Shown piece after piece: positions 42,373 to 48,527 of a stretch of 48,527 nt of DNA (positions are counted from its first letter, which is position 1; every line of letters starts with the position of its first letter). Made by a program: the position numbers and the translations under genes. The stretch comes from Comamonadaceae bacterium PBBC1 (GTDB lineage Bacteria > Pseudomonadota > Gammaproteobacteria > Burkholderiales > Burkholderiaceae_C): the NCBI GenBank assembly GCA_002256145.1, contig NKIP01000027.1, positions 1-48,527 of the forward strand, in the 5' to 3' direction. The notes under the pieces were generated by a model, which ran no database searches, had not been told where the DNA came from, and saw only the letters and a program-made list of their open reading frames with translations.

Positions 42373-44583
42373 ATGGAAATCAAAGTCAACTTTCTCGACA
42401 AACTGCGCTTGGAGGCCAAGTTTGACGACTTCACCGTGCTGGCCGATCAGCCGATTCGCTACAAGGGCGATGGCTCGGCACCGGGGCCGTTTGATTATTT
42501 TTTGGCGTCTTCGGCTTTGTGTGCGGCGTATTTTGTGAAGCTGTATTGCGAGACGCGGGGCATCTCTACCGAGCACATCCGCCTGTCGCAAAACAACATC
42601 GTGGACCCCGACAACCGCTACCTGCAGACCATCAAGATCCAGGTGGAGTTGCCGGCTGACATGTCCGACAAAGACCGCCAAGGCATCTTGCGTTCCATCG
42701 ACCGTTGCACGGTCAAAAAGGCGATTCAAGCGGGCCCCACGTTCATCGTTGAGGCGGTGGACAACCTCGACGCCGACGCGCAGGCCTTGCTCTCCCTGAG
42801 CCCCGATGCGCAGTCGCAGACCTTGATTGCGGGCAAGGACTTGCCGCTGGAGCAGACCATCGCCAACATGACGGCGGTGTTGGCCAATTTGGGCATCAAG
42901 ATCGAGATCGCGTCGTGGCGCAACCTGGTGCCCAATGTGTGGTCGCTGCACATCCGCGACGCGCATTCGCCCATGTGTTTCACCAACGGCAAGGGTTCGA
43001 GCAAAGAGAGCGCCTTGGCCTCAGCCTTGGGTGAATACATCGAGCGCCTGAACAACAACCACTTTTACGCGGGCGTGTTTTTTGGCGAAGACCTGGCGCA
43101 GGCCGACTTCGTGCACGACCCCCGCGAGCGTTGGTTCCAACCGGGTAAGCGCGACGCGCTGCCCAAAGGCTTGTTGGACAAGCATTGCTTGGCCATTTAC
43201 AACCCCGACGGCGAGCTCAAGGCCTCGCACCTGTTCGACACCAACTCGGGCAACCCCTCGCGCGGCATTTGTGCGCTGCCCTATGTGCGCCAGTCCGATG
43301 GTGAGGTGGTGTACTTCCCGTCCAACTTGGTGGAAAACCTGTTTGTGAGCAACGGCATGAGCGCGGGCAACACGCTGGTCGAAGCGCAGGTGCAGTGCCT
43401 GTCAGAAATTTTTGAGCGGGCCGTGAAGCGCGAGATCCTTGAAGGCGAAATGGCCTTGCCCGATGTGCCGCAGGATGTGCTCGCTAAGTACCCCGGCATC
43501 GTGGCCGGCATTGAGGCTTTGGAAGCCCAGGGCTTTCCAGTCTTGGTCAAAGACGCATCGCTGGGCGGGGTGTACCCGGTGATGTGCGTGACCCTGATGA
43601 ACCCGCGCACGGGCGGTGTGTTCGCGTCGTTTGGCGCACACCCGCGTTTGGAGGTGGCGCTGGAGCGCAGCCTGACCGAGCTGCTGCAGGGCCGCAGTTT
43701 TGAAGGTCTGAACGACTTGCCCGCGCCCACCTTCATCACCAACGCCGTGACCGAGCCCAACAACTTTGTGGAGCACTTCATTGACTCCAGCGGCATCGTG
43801 TCGTGGCGGTTTTTCAGCGCACAGGCCGATCACGATTTTGTGGAATGGGACTTTTCTGCGCAGGGCGAGGACGCCACTGCCCAAGAAGCCGCCACGCTGT
43901 TCGGCATCTTGCAGGCCATGGGCAAAGAGGCCTATGTCACAGTGCACGACCAACTCGGTGCCACCGCCTGCCGCATCTTGGTGCCGGGCTATTCCGAGGT
44001 GTACCCGGTCGACGACCTGATTTGGGACAACACCAACAAAGCGCTTTTGTTCCGCGCCGATGTGCTGAATCTGCACCGCTTGGACGACGAAGCGTTGGAG
44101 GCCTTACTCGACCGCTTGGAGAACAACGAGCTCGACGATTACCTCGACATCGCCACCCTGATCGGGATTGAGTTTGACGACAACACGGTGTGGGGCCAGT
44201 TGACGGTGATGGAGCTCAAGCTCTTGATTCACTTGGCATTGCAGCAGCTGGAAGAAGCCCACGAGCTGGTGGGCGCTTTCTTGCAATACAACGACAACAC
44301 CGTAGAGCGCCGCTTGTTTTACCAAGCCCTGAACGTGGTGCTGGAAGTCACGCTGGACGAGGAGTTGGATTTGGCAGATTACGCCGTCAACTTCCGGCGC
44401 ATGTTTGGCAACGAGCGCATGGATGCGGCCACCGGCTGTGTGGACGGTAGCGTGTGCTTTCATGGCCTCACGCCCACCAACTTGCAGCTGGAGGGCTTGG
44501 ACCGCCACCAGCGCTTGCTTGACAGCTACAAAAAACTGCATGCGGCACGGGCGCAAGTGGCAGCCAAACTGGCCTTGTCATGA
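42373..44583 (+). CDS. OsmC-YcaO fusion protein
   Basis: A 736-residue fusion. Residues 1 to about 150 are an OsmC-like domain (DYFLASSALCAAYFVKLYCETRG contains the redox Cys region). From about 165 a YcaO domain follows: ALGEYIERLNNNHFY is an ATP-binding segment, and GASLGGVYPVM-like and SLTELLQGR segments come later. The C-terminal part is the acidic helical tail found in E. coli-type YcaO, which assists beta-methylthiolation of ribosomal protein S12 by RimO. YcaO proteins activate amide backbones with ATP. GGAAG precedes the ATG at 42373. It stands 88 bp after msrA; no RiPP precursor or RimO gene is seen. Confidence 0.88.
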   Translation: MEIKVNFLDKLRLEAKFDDFTVLADQPIRYKGDGSAPGPFDYFLASSALCAAYFVKLYCETRGISTEHIRLSQNNIVDPDNRYLQTIKIQVELPADMSDKDRQGILRSIDRCTVKKAIQAGPTFIVEAVDNLDADAQALLSLSPDAQSQTLIAGKDLPLEQTIANMTAVLANLGIKIEIASWRNLVPNVWSLHIRDAHSPMCFTNGKGSSKESALASALGEYIERLNNNHFYAGVFFGEDLAQADFVHDPRERWFQPGKRDALPKGLLDKHCLAIYNPDGELKASHLFDTNSGNPSRGICALPYVRQSDGEVVYFPSNLVENLFVSNGMSAGNTLVEAQVQCLSEIFERAVKREILEGEMALPDVPQDVLAKYPGIVAGIEALEAQGFPVLVKDASLGGVYPVMCVTLMNPRTGGVFASFGAHPRLEVALERSLTELLQGRSFEGLNDLPAPTFITNAVTEPNNFVEHFIDSSGIVSWRFFSAQADHDFVEWDFSAQGEDATAQEAATLFGILQAMGKEAYVTVHDQLGATACRILVPGYSEVYPVDDLIWDNTNKALLFRADVLNLHRLDDEALEALLDRLENNELDDYLDIATLIGIEFDDNTVWGQLTVMELKLLIHLALQQLEEAHELVGAFLQYNDNTVERRLFYQALNVVLEVTLDEELDLADYAVNFRRMFGNERMDAATGCVDGSVCFHGLTPTNLQLEGLDRHQRLLDSYKKLHAARAQVAAKLALS

Positions 44584-44607
44584 ATCCGCCAATGAGGCAA
44601 GGGATCT

Positions 44608-44633
44608 AAAAAACGACGCCCTCGGGCGTCGTT
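44608..44633 (-). terminator. Rho-independent terminator of the exported repeat-protein gene
   Basis: ACGACGCCC and GGGCGTCGT form a perfect stem with a 2-nt loop. On the minus strand it is followed by a run of six T, so it ends the gene at 44651. Confidence 0.85.
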
Positions 44634-44650
44634 GGCATGCAAGGCAAAAC

Positions 44651-45202
44651 TCAGTTCTTGCCAAACTTGGCTTTGGCGGCTGCCACGCAGCTGGCCTTGG
44701 CGTCGCCGGCGAGGGCATCGCATTTTTCATGGGCAAGTTTGTAGTTGGCGTCCACTTTTTCAGAGGCAGCGTCTTTTTTGGCTTCGCCAATGTCTTTGCC
44801 CAACTTCGCATCGGCCAAGGCTTTTTGCTCGGCTGATTTGGCTTCTTGCACGCACACATTCTTGGCGTTGCCTGCGAGGTCATCGCATTTTTCTTTGGCC
44901 ACTTCGTAGGCCGCTTTGGCTTTGACCACAAGCACCTTGTTGGCGTCGGCTGCTTTGCTTGAGTAGCTGTATTCCAGCTCAGCGCGGGCCACTTTTTCTT
45001 TGCCTTTGGCTTCTTCTTTGCACACGTCTTTGGCATTGCCCGATTGCGATTGGCAAGCGGCTTTGTCTGCCGCGTAGGTTTCGCTGATGCGCGTTTTGCC
45101 CGCTTTGTAGTCGGGCTTGCTCATGTTCTGGGCTTGAGTGGCGGATACAGCCAGCAAGCTCAAACACAAGAACGCAAGGCGCAGGGAAGGGGAGTGGGTC
45201 AT
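44651..45202 (-). CDS. Exported Lys/Ala-rich protein with three Cys repeats
   Basis: A 183-residue protein. A Sec signal peptide spans about 1-24 (ending SATQAQ). The mature part is highly charged and probably one long helix or coiled coil. It contains three copies of a motif with spaced Cys pairs: CQSQSGNAKDVC, CDDLAGNAKNVC and CDALAGDAKASC, separated by Lys/Glu/Ala-rich linkers of roughly 35 residues. The paired Cys could form disulfides in the periplasm. Similar proteins are common as hypothetical envelope proteins in Burkholderiales. No function can be given. Confidence 0.8.
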   Translation of the reverse strand: MTHSPSLRLAFLCLSLLAVSATQAQNMSKPDYKAGKTRISETYAADKAACQSQSGNAKDVCKEEAKGKEKVARAELEYSYSSKAADANKVLVVKAKAAYEVAKEKCDDLAGNAKNVCVQEAKSAEQKALADAKLGKDIGEAKKDAASEKVDANYKLAHEKCDALAGDAKASCVAAAKAKFGKN

Positions 45203-45266
45203 GGTGGTTCCTTGAAGGTGTCAAAAGGAACCATTGGCGCACGGCTTGCCCGTGGGCTTCAGTGCT

Positions 45267-45305
45267 GCAACGAACGCAAGCGGGTCAATGACTTGCGTTC
45301 GTTGC
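45267..45305. repeat. Perfect 14-bp inverted repeat in an intergenic region
   Basis: GCAACGAACGCAAG and CTTGCGTTCGTTGC are separated by 11 nt, giving a very stable hairpin. It lies between the exported repeat protein and the EamA gene. No T-run follows on either strand. It may be a protein-binding site, a small RNA element or a mobile-element end. Confidence 0.6.
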
Positions 45306-45458
45306 GCTCGCGCAATCAATCGGGTTTACCACGCGCGGTGCGCAGTCGCGCTCAAACCCACGCAGCGCGTCAGTACCAGTCTGGGAGTGCCTTTGGCCAT
45401 GGCCAGCTTGTCCCGTTGTGTGTGGGTTTGGCTGGCCAGAGGGCTTTGATGACTTGGT

Positions 45459-46406
45459 CTAGGCGGTCTTGGCTTTCACCCGCACCCCGCCGATCACCCC
45501 CGCCACCAGCAGCGCAATGCCCGCCAGTGTGACGGGCTCGGGCCATTGGCCGCGCAGCATAAACGCGTAGCTGAGCGCGGCCAGGGTTTCAAACACAATG
45601 AGCTGCCCGGCCAGTGCGGTGGGCAATCGTTGGCTGGCGGCGTTCCAGCACAAGGTGCCCAGCCAGGAGGCGAACAGGCCGATGGCCATCATGAGGCCGA
45701 TGAATTCGAGGGGGCGTGGGCCCAGTGGCATGGGCATGGGGTCGTTTGTGGCGAGGGTCCAGAGCCAAAACGCGGCATAGCCCAGCAAAGCCAGTGGCAA
45801 GGTGGCCATGCCTTGTGCTGTGGCCCACACGCGTGGATTGCGATCGGGGTGGCCACGCAGCCAATCGGCGTTTTTAAGCGGGTACCAGGTCCAGCAGACC
45901 ACCGCCCCCACGGCCAGTGCGGCCCCGGTGATGTAGCGCGTGGTGTCGGCTGCCGGATTCTGCACCAGTGCGGTCCATTCCACATGGTTGACGCAGGCGA
46001 TGCCCAACAAGATGAGGGCCAGCGGTGGCGCCAACTTGAGCCAAGGAAAACGGCCGTCGCGCTGGTGGTTGAGCAGGTTGGCCGCAACGGCGATCACCAC
46101 CGGCAGTGTGCCGATGATCATGGTGGGCAAGGCACCGCCCGCACGCTGGATGGCGCTGGCCAAAAACAGGTAATACAAGACGTTGCCGATGGCCGCCAGT
46201 TTGAGGGCGGCCAACCAGTCGCTGCGTGTCAGTCGCCGGATCTCGGTGCGGTCCATGAATGCCAAGGGCAGCGCGATCAGGCCAAAGGCCAGATACCGGC
46301 CAAAGGTGTGCAGGGCGGCGGGGTAGTCGGGCAGCATGAGTGGCCCCACAAACACCAAACCCCACATGAGACCAGCGGCCAAGGAAAACAGGATGCCACT
46401 CAGCAT
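45459..46406 (-). CDS. EamA/DMT family permease
   Basis: A 315-residue inner-membrane transporter of the drug/metabolite superfamily, with about ten hydrophobic segments formed by two EamA repeats. The N-terminal GILFSLAAGLMWGLVFVGPLML and the C-terminal TALAGQLIVFETLAALSYAF then GIALLVAGVIGGV are typical. Members export amino acids or other metabolites; the substrate here is unknown. The gene is not evidently in an operon. It lies divergent from the desaturase-like gene at 46680. Confidence 0.9.
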   Translation of the reverse strand: MLSGILFSLAAGLMWGLVFVGPLMLPDYPAALHTFGRYLAFGLIALPLAFMDRTEIRRLTRSDWLAALKLAAIGNVLYYLFLASAIQRAGGALPTMIIGTLPVVIAVAANLLNHQRDGRFPWLKLAPPLALILLGIACVNHVEWTALVQNPAADTTRYITGAALAVGAVVCWTWYPLKNADWLRGHPDRNPRVWATAQGMATLPLALLGYAAFWLWTLATNDPMPMPLGPRPLEFIGLMMAIGLFASWLGTLCWNAASQRLPTALAGQLIVFETLAALSYAFMLRGQWPEPVTLAGIALLVAGVIGGVRVKAKTA

Positions 46407-46679
46407 GGGCGGTGTCTCGTGGTGGGTGAGCCTTCAATCGGTCTGTGGTGTTTCATCATGGCTTGGATTATCGGACTGCGTCTGAGCATGCCCATGCCAA
46501 TGCGCTTGTTTGTATAGAAGCTTGTCGCCTCAAAGACACGTACTTCAATGGGGCTGTTCAGCGTTGTTCCTGAACAAGGGGAAAACACCCATGGTGAGGG
46601 CGGCTTGGCATGGGTATCTTCAATGTCGCCATGTGAGAGTGGCTGGGTGTTTGGGATTTGAGAAAAATGGAGACAGGGA

Positions 46680-47564
46680 ATGAATGCAACGCAATGGCAA
46701 AACATCTTGGTGCTGTGCACCATCATGGGTTTTGCAACGATGGAGGTTGTGAGCCGACGTTACAAAAACACGGTGACCGCCACGGGCAACGACACCAAGC
46801 TGGAGGTGTTCATGTTCCTGAGCGTGCTGGCGATCACCCAGCCTTTGGCGATTTTTGTCACGTCCAAGCTGGGGCACGCTTGGTTTCCAGACTACAAAAA
46901 CGCTTTGGCCGATTTGCCTTGGTGGGGCATGGTCGGTATTTTGTTGGTGGCCGATGACATGACGCAATATGGGTGGCACCGTTTGTCGCATTCGCCTTTG
47001 TTGTGGCCTTTGCACCGGGCGCACCACTCGGCCGAGTACATGAGCATCCGCGTGACATTCCGCAACAACTTTTTCTATTACCTGATGATGCCGGGATTGT
47101 GGGCTGCAGGTGCTTTGCTGTATTTGGGTTTTGGCGGCATGGTGTATGCGCTTTACATCGCGGTCAAGTTGCTGGTCATCCTGGGTGCGCACTGCGCGTG
47201 GCGTTGGGACGAGCCGCTGTACCGGGTGCGGGCCCTGCACCCCCTCATGTGGGTGTTGGAGCGCACCATTTCGACCCCGGCCACGCACTGGGCACACCAC
47301 GCCATCACCAATGATGACGGTGTGGGTCATTACAAAGGCAATTTTGGCAACTTGCTGTTTTTGTGGGACATCATTTTTGGCAGCGCCCACATCACACGCC
47401 AATACCCTGCGCGTGTTGGCTTGATCGACGACAAGTTGTTTGGGCAAGAGCGTTGGTACCACCAGATGCTTTACCCGGTGTTGCAGTCCAAGCGTGAACA
47501 TTCTGCTTTGCGCGTGGGGGGCTCGATCTACGCAGGTCCGGAAACCTTGGACACAAAATCTTGA
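46680..47564 (+). CDS. Fatty acid hydroxylase superfamily (sterol desaturase-like) membrane protein
   Basis: A 294-residue di-iron membrane oxygenase-like protein. The conserved His boxes are HRLSH near residue 100, HRAHHS near 113 and HWAHH near 203, with several membrane segments between. GGAGACAGG precedes the ATG at 46680. Such enzymes hydroxylate or desaturate lipids, sterols or carotenoids, and the bacterial substrate is usually unknown. No carotenoid or hopanoid genes are nearby. All His ligands seem present. Confidence 0.88.
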   Translation: MNATQWQNILVLCTIMGFATMEVVSRRYKNTVTATGNDTKLEVFMFLSVLAITQPLAIFVTSKLGHAWFPDYKNALADLPWWGMVGILLVADDMTQYGWHRLSHSPLLWPLHRAHHSAEYMSIRVTFRNNFFYYLMMPGLWAAGALLYLGFGGMVYALYIAVKLLVILGAHCAWRWDEPLYRVRALHPLMWVLERTISTPATHWAHHAITNDDGVGHYKGNFGNLLFLWDIIFGSAHITRQYPARVGLIDDKLFGQERWYHQMLYPVLQSKREHSALRVGGSIYAGPETLDTKS

Positions 47565-47683
47565 TCTACCAAGCCTTGTGCTTTGTCATTTCGGCCTTGA
47601 GCCGTGTTTCAGAGTGCACAGTGTGTTTTGAAAGGGCGGCGGCACACGCTGGATTGTGTTGAGCACCTTGGGTGTAAAACGGT

Positions 47684-48322
47684 TTAAGCCCGCCAAGCCG
47701 GCAGTTGCCAGTTGCGCCAAAGCGCCAGTGCGCGCAAACCCACCGTGACCACCAGGCAGCCCAGCAAAGCCACCCACCCGGGCGCGTCGGTGAACCACAA
47801 ACCCACATAAGTCCAGCCGCCCGCAAAGGCGCAGACTGCGTAGGGGCGGTGGTCTTTGAAGGCGGTAGGGATTTCGTTGCACACCATGTCGCGCAGCACG
47901 CCGCCAAACACGCCGGTGATCAGGCCCATGAGCACGGCCACCACTGGGGGCATGAGCGCCTGCAGCGCTTGGTGTACGCCGGTGGCGGTGAACAGGCCCA
48001 GGCCCAGCGCGTCAGGCCAGAGGATGGCTTTTTCGGTGACTTCAAAGTGGCGCTGGCGCATGAAGGCCATGGCGAGTACACACAGGGCCAACACACCCCA
48101 AAGCATTTCGGTGTGTTGGACCCAAAAGAAAGGGCGTTGGTCCAGCAGCAAGTCGCGCAGTGTGCCGCCGCCAAACGCCGCCAAAAAAGCGACCACACAC
48201 ACGCCCACCGCGTCCAGCCGTTTACGCGCCGCTTCCATCAGGCCCGAGAGGGCAAAGGCGGCAGTGGCCGACAGCTCGACCAGCAGGCGAAGGGTGTCTC
48301 CCCAAGATTGAATTCCGTACAT
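47684..48322 (-). CDS. TRIC / UPF0126 family channel protein
   Basis: A 212-residue inner-membrane protein with about seven membrane segments formed from two repeats. Each repeat carries the family motif, FGGGTLRDLLLD near residue 50 and FGGVLRDMVCNE near 138. Bacterial relatives (YadS, YicG) form trimeric channels like the TRIC cation channels. The ATG at 48322 gives an N-terminus a little longer than usual (MYGIQSWGDTLRLLVELSATAAFALSG). No ribosome site is visible. It stands alone. Confidence 0.87.
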   Translation of the reverse strand: MYGIQSWGDTLRLLVELSATAAFALSGLMEAARKRLDAVGVCVVAFLAAFGGGTLRDLLLDQRPFFWVQHTEMLWGVLALCVLAMAFMRQRHFEVTEKAILWPDALGLGLFTATGVHQALQALMPPVVAVLMGLITGVFGGVLRDMVCNEIPTAFKDHRPYAVCAFAGGWTYVGLWFTDAPGWVALLGCLVVTVGLRALALWRNWQLPAWRA

Positions 48323-48360
48323 GTTGGGGATTATCGATGTTGCTGCATCGAAACCCAAAG

Positions 48361-48386
48361 CGTCGGACCTGAAGGTGCCGACCTAC
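48361..48386. repeat. Short palindromic repeat between the TRIC gene and IS110
   Basis: GTCGG and CCGAC flank ACCTGAAGGTG, giving a small hairpin with an ACCT/AGGT inner pair, followed by CTACA. It looks like one unit of a TGTAGGTCGG-type REP family I recall from related genomes. It may mark the target region of the IS110 copy. Confidence 0.35.
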
Positions 48387-48420
48387 AGAGACGTGGCTTT
48401 TGTAGATACTGTGATGCGTG

Positions 48421-48527
48421 TCAAGCGCAGTGAAGTGCCGAGTTGAACGGTTTGTTCGACTTGAGCACGCCAACAGCCACATGAATGAGCTTGCGCATCA
48501 TGGCTCCAATGATCAGTTTGGGCGGTT
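48421..48527 (-). mobile_element. IS110-family transposase, C-terminal fragment cut by the window edge
   Basis: The minus strand, entering from the right edge, encodes 34 residues and a stop, including IIGAMMRKLIHVAVGVLKS and KPFNSALH. This is the C-terminal pattern of IS110/IS116/IS902 transposases (GAMMRKL, GVLKSGKPFDP). The rest of the element lies outside the window, so it cannot be judged whether the element is complete. Confidence 0.88.

Overview
The window looks like a chromosomal segment of a betaproteobacterium of the Burkholderiales, most likely Comamonadaceae (a Limnohabitans-, Rhodoferax- or Polaromonas-like organism). The reasons are high-GC coding sequence, a DUF1841 gene, a liv-type ABC transporter fused operonically to an acyl-CoA ligase, many acyl-CoA enzymes, and the REP-like CCCCGG-TCAAG-CCGGGG palindromes common in this group. 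The genus is inferred from general familiarity, not from a marker gene.

Region 1 (1-10.6 kb). A probable group II intron 3' end lies at the left edge, next to a DUF1841 gene. A 3-oxoadipyl-CoA-type thiolase follows, behind a perfect TetR-like palindrome. Then come a split AtuA-type pair (DUF1446 protein plus a small AtuA C-terminal-like protein) and a divergent operon livH-livM-livG-livF, acyl-CoA ligase, periplasmic binding protein. Together they suggest uptake and CoA activation of an organic acid.

Region 2 (10.9-15.4 kb). This holds TerC, an NhaR-like LysR regulator divergent from an MFS transporter, and an acyltransferase-3 membrane protein.

Region 3 (15.5-30.05 kb). A long minus-strand operon with mostly ATGA-overlapping genes reads TetR, SDR, biotin-dependent carboxyltransferase, AlkC-like DNA glycosylase, acyl-CoA dehydrogenase, enoyl-CoA hydratase, biotin carboxylase/carrier subunit, acyl-CoA dehydrogenase. 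The order resembles the acyclic terpene (atu) cluster of Pseudomonas, atuR-B-C-D-E-F. Upstream are a REP-like repeat array, another acyl-CoA dehydrogenase, and a divergent thiolase plus FadJ-like beta-oxidation pair.

Region 4 (30.08-40.95 kb). This is a defence island on the minus strand: AbiE toxin-antitoxin, a scar of the hrpA 3' end, and a type I restriction-modification locus. On the minus strand its order is hsdM, hsdS, GmrSD-like DUF262/DUF1524 nuclease, a scar of an hsdS 3' end, nucleotidyltransferase, small coupled ORF, a scar of an hsdR 5' end, BRO-N/DinD-like gene, hsdR, two-TM protein. The scars mark where cargo genes entered the hsd operon, and this is the most interesting structure in the window.

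Region 5 (41.1-48.5 kb). Exported MsrB and lipoprotein MsrA are followed by an OsmC-YcaO fusion, a Cys/Lys-rich exported repeat protein, an EamA permease, a fatty-acid-hydroxylase-superfamily protein, a TRIC/UPF0126 channel, and the 3' end of an IS110-type transposase cut by the right edge.
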